From: Phocoena phocoena
Taxonomy: Eukaryota; Chordata; Mammalia; Artiodactyla; Phocoenidae
DNA length: 64,000 nt
Reading direction: 5' to 3'
Assembly (NCBI RefSeq): GCF_963924675.1
Contig: NC_089221.1
Span: 135,450,263-135,514,262 of the forward strand
Both the position numbers and the translations under genes were made by a program. Below the pieces are notes generated by a model. It was not told the DNA's origin and made no database searches. It saw only the letters and a list, made by a program, of their open reading frames with translations. Positions within the stretch are counted from its first letter, which is position 1. Every line of letters begins with the position of its first letter. This document shows positions 1 through 11,171 of this stretch, piece by piece.

Positions 1-1045
1 GATTCAGCATTTGAGTATATTACAAAATGATCACCTTGATGAGTCTAGTAAACATCTGTCCCCATCCACAGTTACTGCAATATCATGAACCATATTCTTT
101 ATTCTGTATATTAAATTCTTTTCAATTTTTATCATATAACTGGAATTTTGTACTTCTTATACCCTTTCACTTGTCTTGTCCATGACCCACTCCCCTCCTC
201 TTTTGCAACCACCAATTTTTTCACTGTTTCTGTAAGATTTGTTTTGTTGTGTTTATTTTTTTTTTAGATTACACATGTAAGCGAGATCATGTGGTATTTG
301 TCTTTCTCTATGTGACTTACTTCACTGAGCATAATACTCTCTAGGTCCATCCATGTTGTCAAAATGTCAAGATTTTATCTTTTTATGGCTGAGTAATATA
401 TAACTGTATATGTACATTTGTATATACATATATATGAATATATCTACATATATGTATAGATACGTGTATATATGTATACATGTGTATATGTATGTGTGTA
501 TATGTGTATGTGCATTGTGTATATTCATATGTGTGTATGTGTATATAGTATGTGTGTGTGTGTATATATATATAAATCACTTATCCATTTGTCTGTCATT
601 GAACATTTAGGTTTCTACCATATATTGGCTATTGTAAGTTATGTTGCAATTAACACAGGGGTGCATGTATATCTTTAAATTCGTTTTTTGCTTTGTTTTG
701 TTTTCTTTGGATAAATAACCAAATGTGGAATTGCTAACTCATATGGTAGTTGTTTTTTATGTTTTAAGAACCCTCCGTAATGTTTTCAATAGCTGGCTGC
801 ACTGATTTACATTCTTAGCAACAGTGCAGGTGAGTGCTCTTTTCTCCACATCCTCAGCAACACTTATTAATTGTTGTCATTTTGATTATAGCCATTCTGA
901 CACCTGTAAGGTGATCTCTTTTAGTGGTTTTGATTTGCATTTCCCTCCCGATGATTAGGGATGTTGAGCATGTTTCCATGTGATTTTTAGCATCTTTTTT
1001 TTTTGGCAAAATGTGTACTCAGATCCTCTACCCAATTGGTTTTAC
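1..1045 (-). mobile_element. L1 LINE, 3' end fragment (reverse)
   Basis: Read on the minus strand this is the end of L1 ORF2 plus 3' UTR. On the plus strand the usual reverse L1 signatures occur in order: the ttgtctttctctatgtgact segment near 300, the cttatccatttgtctg segment near 580, and tttggctattgtaa-like sequence near 625. The ORF2 frame is broken throughout, so it is a dead copy. A complex TA/TG microsatellite has expanded inside it. It ends where a second L1 3' end begins near 1046. Confidence 0.85.
400..573. repeat. Complex (TATG/TA/TG)n microsatellite
   Basis: An imperfect alternating purine-pyrimidine tract of about 170 bp, mainly tatatg, tgtgta and tata units, embedded in the L1 fragment. 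Small open frames over it on both strands are simple-repeat artefacts rich in Tyr, Ile, His and Thr. Confidence 0.85.
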
Positions 1046-2947
1046 TTTATTTATTTTTTAAAAGTATAATTTATTTACAATATTATATGAGTTTCAGGTG
1101 ATCTGGGAGTTTTTACAGATTACACTTGATTAAATGATTTTACAAGAGAATGGCTATAATTCCCTGTCTTATACAATATATCTTTGTTGCTTATCTGTTT
1201 TATACAAAGTAGTTTGTACCTCTTAAGCCCATACCCCTAATTTGCCCCTCCCCCCTTACCTGTCCCCAATGGTAACCACTAGTTTGTTTATAGATCTGTG
1301 AGCCTGTTTCTGTTTTGCATATACATTCATTTGTATTATTTTTAGATTCCACATATAAATGATATCACACAGTATTTGTCTTTCTCTGACTTACTTCATT
1401 AAGCATAATATTCTCGAGGTCCATCCACGATGCTGCAAATGGCAGAATTTCATTTTTTATGGCTGTGTAATATTCCACCGTACATATATACCATATCTTC
1501 TTTATCCATTTGTCTGTTCATGGGCATTTCGGTTGCTTTCATATCTTGGCCATTGTCAATAGTGCTGTTATGCATATTGGGGTTTATGTATCTTTTTGAA
1601 TTAGTGTTTTCATTTTTTTCCTAGATAGGTACCCAGGAGAGTTATTGATGGATCATATGGTAGTTCTACTTTTACTTTTTTGAGAAACCTCCATCCTATT
1701 TTCCATAGTGCCTGCAACAATTTACAATCCTACCCACAGTGTACAAAGGTTCACTTTTCTCCATATCCTCTCGAAAATTTTGTATTTGTAGACATTTTGA
1801 TGAGAGCTATTTTGACAGGTGGGGGTTGATATCTCATTGTTGCTTTTAATTGAACTTCTCTAATAATTAGTGATGTTGAGCATGTTTTCATCTGCCTTTT
1901 AGCCATCTGTATCTTCTTTGGAAAGATGTCTATTCATGTCTCCTGACCGTTATTGATTGTGTTGTTTGTTCATTTCATATGTGTGTGTTATTGAGTTGTA
2001 TGAACCATTTATATATTTTGGATATTAACCTTTTGTCAGTCATATCATTTGCAAATATTTTCTTACACTTTGCACTGTGAATTTTGATTTTGTTGCTGGT
2101 TTTCATGGCTGTGCAAAAGCTCTTACACTTTATTTAGCTTCCACTTGTTTATTTTTGCTTTTATTTCTTTTGACTTAGAGGCCAGATCCCCAAAACTATT
2201 GCTACAATTTATGTCAAAGAATGTTCTGCCTATGTCCTCTCCTAGGAGTTTTATGGTTTGGTGTATTACCTTTAGGTCCTTAATCCATTTTGAATTTTGT
2301 GTCTGGTGTGAGGAATTGTTCTAAATTCCTTATTTTACATGTAGCCCTCCACTTTTCCCAACACCACTTATTGAAGAAACTGTCTTTCTCCATTGTATAT
2401 TCTTGCTACCTTGGTGGAAGACTTACTCACCATAAGTGTGTGAGATCCTTTCTGGGCTCTCTATTCTATTCCCTTGATATATGTGTCTGTTTTTGTGATT
2501 ATTATTGTAGCTTTGTAGTCAGGGAGCATGCTATCTCCAGCTTTGGTCTTTTTTTCTTAGGATTGCTTTGGCAGTGTGGGTGTTTTGTAGCTCTATATTT
2601 ATTTGGGGATTATTTGTTCTGTGTGTGAACATTGTCATGGGTATTTTGATAGGGATTGCTTTAAATCTGTAGGTCGCTTTGAGTAATAGGACTATTTTAA
2701 AAAAGATTAATTCTTCTGATCCAAGAGCATGGGATATCTTTTCATTTGTTTGCATCATCTTCAATTTCCTTCATCAATGTCTTATAATTTTTAATATATA
2801 AATCTTTCACCTCCATGGTTAAATTTATTCGCAGATATTTTATTATTTTTGGTACAATTGTAAATTTTTTTCTTAATTTCTCTGCTAGTTTGTTATTAGT
2901 GCCGAGAAAAATAACAGATTTCTGTATATTAATTGCATATATTTCAA
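1046..2947 (-). mobile_element. L1 LINE (reverse), 3' UTR and distal ORF2; first part of a split element
   Basis: Starts near 1060 with the reverse complement of an L1 3' terminus (aatttatttacaatattata) and runs back through the 3' UTR and distal ORF2. It is cut at about 2947 by a plus-strand L1 and resumes at 4107 in the correct ORF2 order, so 1046-2947 and 4107-5268 are one element. Many stops and frameshifts are present. Confidence 0.85.
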
Positions 2948-4106
2948 TGAAAATAAAAACAAAAATTAACAAATGGGACCTAATTAAACTTAAAAGTTTT
3001 GCACAGAAAAGGAAACCATAAACAAGATGAAAAGACAACACTCACAATGGGAGAAAATATTTGCAAATGAAGTAACTGACAAAGGATTAATCTCGAAAAT
3101 ATAAAAACAGCTCATGTAGCTCAATATTAAAAAAACAACTCAATCAAAAAATGGGTGGAAGACCTAAATAGGCATTTTTCCAAAGAAGACATACAGATGG
3201 CCAACAGGTGCATGAAAAGATGCTCAACACCATTAATTATTAGGGAAATGCAAATCAAAACTACAATGAGGTATCACCTCACACCAGTCAGAATGGCCAT
3301 CATCAAAAAATCTACAAACAGTAAATGCTGGAGAGGGTGTAGAGAAAAGAGAGCCCTTTTGCACTGTTGGTGGGAATGTAAATTGATACAGCTGCTATGG
3401 AGAACAGTATGGAAGTTCCTTAAAAAACTAAGAGTAGAGCTACGTTATGATACAGCAATCCCACTACTGGGCATATACCCAGAGAAAACCATAATTGCAA
3501 AAAAAAGTGCACCCCAATATTCACTGTGACACTATTTACAATAGCCAGGACATGGAAGCAACCTAAATTTCCATCAACAGAGTAATGGATAAAGAAGATG
3601 TGGTACATATATACAATGGAGTATTACTCAACTGTAAAAAGGAACGAAATTGGGTTATTTGTAAAGATGCGGATGGACATAGAGAGAGTCCTACAGAGTG
3701 AGGTAAGTCAGAAAGAGAAAAACAAATATCGTGTATTAACACATATATGTGGAATCTGGAAAAATGGTATAGATGATCTCATTTGCAAATCAGAAATAGA
3801 GACACAGATGTAGAGAAGAAACGTATGGACACCAAGGGGGGAAAAGGGGGATGGGAGAAACTGGGAGATTGGGATTGACAGATAAACACTATTGATACTA
3901 TGTATGAAATAGATAACTAATGAGAACCTACTGTATAACACAGGGAACTCTGCTCAGTGCTCTGTGGTGACCTAAATGGGAAGGAAATCCAAAAAAAGGG
4001 GATATATGTATACGTATAGGTGCTTCACTTTGCTGTATAGTAGAAACTAACACAACATTGAAAAGCAACTATACTCCAAAAAAGTTAATTAAAAAAAAAA
4101 GGAACA
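2948..4106 (+). mobile_element. 5'-truncated L1 (forward) inserted into the reverse L1
   Basis: About 1.16 kb of distal ORF2, 3' UTR and a short A-rich tail (4091-4100) on the plus strand. The flanks look like an imperfect 17-bp target-site duplication: 2931-2947 (aattgcatatatttcaa) and 4107-4123 (aattgtgtatacttcaa), differing by three transitions. That indicates ordinary target-primed insertion, old enough for the duplication to have diverged. The host L1 continues on both sides. Confidence 0.85.
3155..3813 (+). pseudogene. L1 ORF2p C-terminal remnant
   Basis: Two open segments, 3155-3529 and 3598-3813, in different frames, encode the C-terminal end of the L1 ORF2 protein (endonuclease/reverse transcriptase of the LINE). 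Recognisable pieces include the cysteine-containing stretch [13 protein letters not shown], the AIPLLGIYP motif, and MWYIYTMEYYS in the second segment. In L1 this region contributes to RNA binding and retrotransposition. Here endonuclease and reverse transcriptase are missing through 5' truncation, and a frame change with stops separates the two parts. It cannot make a working protein. Confidence 0.85.
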
Positions 4107-5268
4107 AATTGTGTATACTTCAAATTTACTGACTTTATTTATGCTAATAATTTGTTGGTGAGATCTTTAGGGTTTTCTCTACATACTATCATGTCATCTG
4201 CAAAGAGTGACAGTTTTACTTCCTTTACAAGTTAGATCCTATTTTGTATTTTTGTCTTTGGCTGTGGCTAGAGCTATTAATCCTGTGTTGAGTAAAAGTG
4301 GTGAGAGTGGGCATCCTTGTCTTGTTCCTATTCTTAGAGGAGATGCTTTCAGCTTTTCACCATTAAGTATGATGTTAGGTCTGCTTTTGTCATATATGCC
4401 CTTTATATTTATTTATTAATTCATTCATTCAGGCTGCACCGCACAGCATGGGGGACCCTAGTTCCCTGACCAGGGATTGAACCCACACTGCCGTCAGTGG
4501 AATTGTGAATTTCCAACCACTGGACTGCCATGGAAGTGGGTATGTTGCCTCTATACCCACCTTGTTGAGAGTTTTTATCATAATTCAGATGTTGAATTTT
4601 GTGGAATTTTGCCAAATCATTTGCTGGAGATATGAAGATGATCATATTATTTTATCCTTTGTTCTGGTAATCTGGTGTGTCACTTAATTGATATGCATAG
4701 ACTGAGTCATTCCTGCATTGCTGAGATGATCCATTTGATCATGGTGTATGGTTCTTTTAGTGTATTGTTGAATTCAGTTTACCAGTATTTTGTTGAGGTT
4801 TTTTGCATCTATGTTCACCAGGGATATTGGCCTGTAATTTACCTTTTTTGGTAGTATGTTTATCTGGTTTTCATATATGGGTGATGGTAGCCTCAGAAAA
4901 TAAGTTTGGAAACACTCCTTCATCAATTGTTTGGAATAGCTTGAGACGGACAGATGTTAGCTGTCCTTTAAATGTTTGGTAGAATTTATTAGTAAAGCCA
5001 CCTGGTGCTGGACATTTATTTATGGGTTTTTTTGATTATTGATTGATTTCATTGTCAGTAATAGATCTGTTTAGATTTTTTATTGATTGCTAACTCAATC
5101 TTAGAAGATTTATGTTTTTAGGAATTTATCCACTTCTTCTAGGTTGTCCCATTTGTTAGTGTATAATTGTTTGTCATGATCTCTTAGGATACTTTCTATT
5201 TCTGTGATGTCTGTTGTAACTTCATCTCTTTCATTTCTGATTTATTTGGTCCCTCTCTTTTTTAAAAA
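4107..5268 (-). mobile_element. L1 LINE (reverse), ORF2 reverse-transcriptase region; second part of the split element
   Basis: Continues the reverse L1 interrupted at 2947. The plus strand shows the reverse complement of the ORF2 RT domain: the actatcatgtcatctgcaaa segment near 4186 (YADD-encoding region) and the ccaccaggg-like segment near 5000. It is interrupted by a short SINE at 4405-4538 and breaks off near 5268, where sequence jumps to an A-rich junction. All frames are broken. Confidence 0.85.
4405..4538 (-). mobile_element. CHR-type short tRNA-derived SINE (reverse)
   Basis: About 130 bp. On the minus strand it begins acttccatggcagtccagtg, contains the B-box-like ggttcaatccctgg and ends in an ATTT/GAAT-rich tail. 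This matches the short CHR SINE of cetaceans, hippos and ruminants, derived from tRNA-Glu. It lies inside ORF2 of the reverse L1, so it is younger than that L1. Confidence 0.8.
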
Positions 5269-5518
5269 AACATACTACTATTGTCTCTTATTCTTTACAG
5301 AAGCTTAATAAGTGTTTGATCTACTACCCTTACTCTATGTATACTTTTTGCAGTGAGATTTTTACTTTTGTTTGTTTTCTGATTACTATCAATAATTAGT
5401 GAGACTTCTTTTAAGCTTAAGTAAATTCTTGAAACATTGCTTATAAGGCTGTTTTCTTAGTGATGAACTCTTCTAGCTTTTGCTAGTCTGGGAAACTCTT
5501 GATCTCTCCTTCAATTCT

Positions 5519-5820
5519 TTTTTTTCCATAAATTTATTTATTTATTTTTGGCTGCATTGGGTCTTCGTTGCTGCATGCAGGCTTCTCATTGTGGTGGCTT
5601 CTCTTGTTGCAGAGCATGGGCTCTAGGTGCGCAGGCTTCAGTAGTTGTGGCTCGTGGGCTCAGTAGCTGTGGCTCATGAGCTCTAGAGCACAGACTCAGT
5701 AGTTGTGGCTCACAGGCGTAGCTGCTTCGCAGCATGTGGGATCTTCCCAGACCAGGGCTCGAACCTGTGTACCCTGAATTGGCAGGTGGATTCTCAACAA
5801 CTGTGCCACCAGGGAAGCCC
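5519..5820 (-). mobile_element. CHR-type SINE, long form (reverse), with perfect target-site duplication
   Basis: A tRNA-derived SINE of about 300 bp. On the minus strand it starts gggcttccctggtggcac and ends in a (TAAA)n-type tail. The insertion duplicated 14 bp: tctccttcaattct at 5505-5518 and again at 5821-5834, identical. A perfect duplication suggests a fairly recent insertion. This family is a strong marker for Cetacea and close relatives. Confidence 0.9.
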
Positions 5821-6362
5821 TCTCCTTCAATTCTGAATCATAATCTTGCTGGTAGAGTATTCTTGTTGTAGCCTTTTTCCTTTTAGCCCTTTGAATATAT
5901 CCCGTCATTCCTTCCTAGTCTGCAAAGTCTGCTGATAAGTCAACTGACAGCCTTATGGGAATACCTTGAACATAACTAGATGCTTTTATTTCACTGCTTC
6001 TATGATCCCACTTTACCTTAAATTTTTGGCACTTTATAATATGTCTTGGTGTGGACCTGTTTATCTTCATTTTTTTGGGACTCTGTGTTCCCTGGACCTG
6101 GATGTGTGTTTCCTTCCCCAGGTTAGGAAAGTTATCAGTTACTATATTCTCTAATAAGTTCTCTGCCCCCTTCTCTCGTCTCCTCTTTCTGGGACCCCTG
6201 TAATGCTCATGTGAATATTCTTGATGTTGTCTCAGAGGTCCCTTTACCTATAGTCTTAATTCTTTTTTCTTTGTGCTATTCAGCTTGGGTGATTTTCACT
6301 ACTCTCTTTCCCATTTCACTGATCTGTTCTTCTGTATCATATAATAGAATGTTGCTCCCCTC

Positions 6363-6386
6363 GTGTGTGTGTGTGTGTGTGTGTGT
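6363..6386. repeat. (GT)12 microsatellite
   Basis: Twelve uninterrupted GT dinucleotides inside the L1-type 5' region. Confidence 0.95.
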
Positions 6387-7655
6387 TTTAATATCATTTA
6401 TTGTATTTTTCAGCTGTTTGGTTCTTTCTGACATTTTATTACTCTTTGTTGAAATTCTCACTATGTCCATGTATTCTTCTCCTGACTTGGGTGAGCATCT
6501 TTATAATCATTAGTGTGAACACTTTTTTTTTTTCCGGGTAGAATGCTTATCCCTGTTTTATTTAGTTCTTTTTCTGATGTTGTGTCTTGTTACTTCATTT
6601 GTAACATATTCCTCTATTTCCTTCTGTTTCCTAATTCTCTGTGCATTTCTATTCATTAGGTTCAGGTTGTTACATTCCCGGGTCTCAGAGAAGTGGCCTT
6701 ATATAGGAGATGACTGATAGGGCCCAGCAGCACATTGTCCTCTGGCCAGCAGAGCCACATGCTCCAGGGATGTCCCCTGTGTGGGCTGCACACATCTTTC
6801 TCTTACGGCAGGACCACCTACTGTGGACAAGCTGGTAGGCAGTGTTGGACTCTGGCCTGAATGGCTGTGAGGCCCTGCAGTATGTGATTACCATGGGGGT
6901 GCTGGTAGCTAAGGCAGCCCTCCATTATGGGTGGCTGTGTGGTGCTCTGGGTGCACACGTAGACAGGGTAGGCCCCCAGTTTGTCTGGTTGTGAGGCCTT
7001 GTGGTGCAGGAGTGCTATGGTCATGGTGGTAGATGGGGCAGGCCCCTGATTCTAATCAGTTCCAGGGAAGACTCTAAAATGTTGCTTGCCAATGTCTTAG
7101 TTCCTAGCAGGAGTCCCAGCTGCCTCTTGCCTTTCCAAGAAGCTCTCCAAGATTAGCAAGTGGGTCTGACCCAGGTGTCTTTCACACTACTGGCTCTGCA
7201 CAGGGACTGAGAATGTGTGAGATTTGTGTGTGCCCAATGAGAGCAAAGTCTCTGTTTTGTTTAGCCTCCAGCTTTCCTGAAAGTAAGCCCTGCAGGTTTT
7301 CAGAGCCAGACCTGCTGTGTTCTTTTCTTCCCAGTGCAGGATCCCTGGGCTGAGCAGCCTGATGTAGGGCTAGGACCCTTCCTTCCATGTGGAGGACCTA
7401 TGAAATTGTGATATCTTCCAGCTGTGGGTCACTGTGCTCGAGGTGTGCATTCCAACTAGATTGTTTCCAGTCCTCCTACCTGCCTTGTGGTTTCTCCTTC
7501 CTTATATCTTTAGTTGCAGAAAACTTTCCCTGCTAGTCTTCAGGTCATTGTCAGAGATAATTTCCGTGTAAGTTGTAATTTGGCTGTGTCCATGGCAGGA
7601 GTGGAACTCAGTATCTTCCTACTCTATAATCTTGATCCTCTCTCAAGAATTTTAA

Positions 7656-8489
7656 AAAATACATCCATTTATTACTGTAAACATAACTCTTTGAATTGCA
7701 TTGTTTTTCCTGTATTCCATAAATTTAGGTAATTTGTGTTTCCAATTTTGTTTAAGAATTTTTTAAAATTTCCCTTTTGATTTATTCCTGTATGCATTGG
7801 CTATTCAGGAGCTTATTGTTTAATTTCTACATGTTCTTGAATTTTCAATTATTCTTTTTAATGTTGAACTTCAGTTTTATACCATTGTGGTTGGAAATGA
7901 TACTTGATATGATTTCAATATTCTTGGATTTTTGAAGACTTGTTTTGTGGCTTAACATAGGATCTACCCTAGGAAATGTTCTACGTGTACTTAAGAAGAA
8001 TGGAAATTTTGCTGCTGTTGAGTGGAATGTACTGTATATGTCTGGTAGGTTCATTTGATATCAAGTGTGTGTTCAAGTTCAGTGTTTCCTGATTGATATT
8101 CTGTCCAGATGATCTATACAGTGTTGAAATTTGGGTATTGACATTTCTTACCATTATTTTATTTCTGCACATTTTCCCCTTCATTTGTGTTAATATTTTC
8201 TTTATATGTTTAGAGGCTCCAATGCTGGACATGTACATATTTATAATTGTCATAAATTCCTGATGAATTAATCCCTTTATCATTATATGATAACCTTCTT
8301 TCCATTGAGAGGTTTAACTTCAAGTCTTTTTTGCCTGACAATAGACTAGTCGGGCAAGTATCATTTTCATGGAGTATCTTTTTTCCAATCATTCAATTTT
8401 ATGGTATATATGGATTTAAATTTAACATGAATCTCTTATACACAGTATATAATTGAACTTTCTTTAATCCATTCAGCCACCCTATGGAT
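7656..8489 (-). mobile_element. L1-derived segment (reverse), subregion uncertain
   Basis: AT-rich sequence with stretches typical of mammalian L1 in reverse (tgatgaattaatccctttatc near 8262, tccattcagcc near 8467). It ends abruptly where a new L1 3' terminus begins at 8490. No usable reading frame. Assignment to L1 is by recognised phrases only, so it could be a HAL1-like or older L1M-type copy. Confidence 0.5.
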
Positions 8490-9300
8490 TATTTAAATTG
8501 AAGTATAGTTGATTTACAATATTACATTGGTCTCAGGGGTACAACATATGGATTGAATATTTTTATAGATCATGCTCCACTAAAGTGATTATAAAATAAT
8601 GGCTGTATTTCCCTGTGTTGTACTATATATCCTTGTTTGTTTATTTCATACATAGGGGTATTGGATTTAGAGAAACAAACTACTACTGTATTTCCCTCCA
8701 CCCTTCACTCGCCTCACCAGTAACCACTAATTTGTTCTCTATTTCTGTTTTGTTATATACATTCCTTTCTTGCATGTTAGATTCTACAGAGAAGTGAGAA
8801 CATAGAGTATTTGTCTTTCTCTAACTTATTTAAGTAAGTATAAATATTCTAGGCCTATCCACATGGTTGCAAGTGGCAGAATTTGATCATTTTTAATGGC
8901 TGAGTAATAGTCTATTGTGTATACATACCACATCTTCTTTATCCACTCATCTGTTGATGGACATTTAGTTTGCTTCCATATGTTGGCAATTGTAAATAAT
9001 GCTGCTATGAACATTGGGATGCATGTATCTTGTCAAATTGGTGTCTTCATTTTCTTTGGACATATACCAAGCAGTGGAATTGCTGGCTAATATGATAGTT
9101 CTACTTTTAGCTTTTCTCAGGACCTCCATATTCTTTTCATAGTGGGTGTACCAATTTACAATACCACCAACAGTGTACTAGTGCTCCCTTTTCCATGTCA
9201 TGAACAACATTTCATATTTGTAGACTTTGGAATAATAGCCACGTTGAGAGTTGTGACATGACTTCTCATTATGGGTTTTATTGTGGGTCATTCATTAAAT
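8490..9300 (-). mobile_element. L1 LINE 3' end fragment (reverse)
   Basis: Begins with a reverse L1 3' terminus (gaagtatagttgatttacaa at 8501) and runs into distal ORF2: catctgttgatggacattta at 8949 and ggcaattgtaaataatgctg at 8985. It stops near 9300, with only about 0.8 kb retained. Confidence 0.85.
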
Positions 9301-9480
9301 TTAATTTACAAAAGAAGGTGATATGCTGCATGTGATCTCCAGGTTTAGTTTGCCAATGCCTGGTATAGGTTAATTTGGGGAGAATTAATACCTTTACAAT
9401 GTTATTTATTGCTTACATTTTTCAGGTTGACATTTAATGATTGGTAACAGATTTAAAATTTTTTCTCCCTGAAGGATATC
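9301..9480. other. Unassigned AT-rich spacer
   Basis: About 180 bp between the last discrete L1 fragment and the first satellite monomer. I recognise no element, gene or regulatory site. Confidence 0.4.
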
Positions 9481-10444
9481 TGAAGTCTGTTGGTTTGTTT
9501 CTGTTTCATAAATTTGTTCATTTCTATCACTTTTTCGACTCCACTATAAGTGTTATCATATGATATTTGTCTTTTTCTATCTGACTTACTTCACTTAGAA
9601 TGAAATAATGCCATTTGCAGCAACTGGAATGGACCTAGAGATGATCATGCTTTTTCATTTCTGAGTAATATTTGATTGTGTACATGTACCACTTTTTCAT
9701 TATCCATTCATCTGTTGATGGACATTTTGGTTGCCTCCATGTCTTGGCTATTGTAAATAGTGCTGCAGTGCATGTTTGGGTTTGGGTGCATTTGTCATTT
9801 TGAATTCTGGCTTTCTGAAGATGTATGCCCAGAAGTAGGACTGCTGGATGATATGGTAGCTCTATTTTTACATTTTAAAGGCATCTCCATACTGTGCTTT
9901 ATAGTGGCTGTTACCAGCTTACATCTCACCAACAGCACAGGAGGGTTCCGTTTTCTCCATGTCCTCTCCAGCATTTATGGTTTGTAAACCTTTTGATGAT
10001 GGCCATTCTGACTGTGCAAGGTGATACCTCGTTGTGGTTTTGATTTGCATGTGTCTAATAATTCGAGATGCTGAGCATCTTTGCATGTGTTTTTTTTAGA
10101 CATTGTGGGAAAAAGTTACAGTTGACAATGGCTTTTTGAAAGTCTGACTATTTTGAATTTTTGTTCAATAGCTACCACAGGACATTTGTTAAAGGGCAGG
10201 TGTCATTTACACCCTGGCAGTCCTTGTGAATATTAAGTGCCCATAAGCACATGTTTTTAAGTTGCTGTTGAGGAAATGGGCACAGGCGGTAGGATTTCCT
10301 TCATGCCCCTCTCTGGTTACTTGGGTAACCAGACCCACTGTGGAAGATGGGCTCCTGGATTGTAAATTAGTGTGGGCTGTGGCAGAACAAACACCCAACA
10401 TCTTCTGTTTTGTTACTTCTTGTTTTTGTTTTAATTTTTCTTTT

Positions 10445-10739
10445 CTTTTTTTAAAATAAATTTATTTATTTATTTTTGGCAGTGTTGGGTCATCGTTTCT
10501 GCACAAGGGCCTTCTCTAGTTGCGGCGAGCAGGGGCCACTCTTCATCGCGGTGCGCGGGTCTTTCACTGTCTCAACCTCTCTTGTTGTGGAGCACAGGCT
10601 CCAGACGTGCAGGCTCAGTAGTTGTGGCTCACGGGCCCAGTCGCTCTGCGGCATGTGGGATCCTCCCAGACCAGGGCTCGAACCCGTGTTCCCTGCATTG
10701 GCAGGCAGGTTCTCAACCACTGCGCCACCAGGGAAGCCC
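10445..10739 (-). mobile_element. CHR-type SINE, long form (reverse)
   Basis: The minus strand starts gggcttccctggtggcgcag and ends in a (TAAA)n tail. The target-site duplication taatttttctttt occurs at 10432-10444 and 10740-10752. It is inserted in one satellite monomer and absent from the others, so it post-dates amplification of that unit. Confidence 0.9.
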
Positions 10740-11042
10740 TAATTTTTCTTTTTTATTGAAGTAAATTTGATTTAAAATATTCTGTTTGTGGTAGGCATAC
10801 AGAATCTTGTTCAGTTATGTATATTCATATGTCTATTCATCTTCAGATTTTTTTCCATATAGGTTATTAGAGAGTGTTGAATAGACTTCCCTTTGTTATA
10901 CAGTAGGTCCTTGTTGATAATCTATTTTATATGTATTAGTGTGTAAATATTTTTCCCAGCCTCCTGATTTATTCCTTCTGCCCACCTTTCTCACTGGGTA
11001 ACCATAAGTTTGTTTTCTACATCTGTGAGTCTGTTTCTCTCT

Positions 11043-11171
11043 CTTTTATTTTATTTGTTTGGCTGTACTGCGAGGCATGCGTGATATTAGTTTTCCCAAC
11101 ACCAGGGATCGAACGCATGCCCCCTGAAGTGGAAGCTCGGATTCTTAACCATTGGACAACCTAGAAAGTCC
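11043..11171 (-). mobile_element. CHR-type short SINE (reverse)
   Basis: About 130 bp, with the minus-strand B-box-like gttcgatccctggtgttg. Flanked by ctgtttctctct at 11031-11042 and 11172-11183, a target-site duplication. Inserted in a satellite monomer. Confidence 0.8.

Larger units (their letters stand above)
5269..7655 (-). mobile_element. L1-type 5' region (reverse), non-ORF2
   Basis: After an A-rich junction (5269-5300), recognisable L1-associated sequence continues in reverse: the ttgatctctccttcaattc stretch, the gatgttgtctcagaggtc stretch near 6225, and a GC-richer part from 6680 to 7470 typical of the 5' UTR of artiodactyl/carnivore-type L1. The likely 5' start, on the minus strand, is near 7650 (gaggatcaagattatagagt). 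ORF1 and proximal ORF2 are not recognisable, so the copy is internally deleted or two elements are abutted. A SINE sits at 5519-5820. Confidence 0.6.

Noticed and set aside
3155..3529. A novel 124-residue protein
   Set aside because: It is the C-terminal piece of L1 ORF2p, truncated and frameshifted.
5519..5820. A tRNA gene
   Set aside because: tRNA-like boxes belong to the CHR SINE: A-rich tail, target-site duplication and no complete cloverleaf seen.
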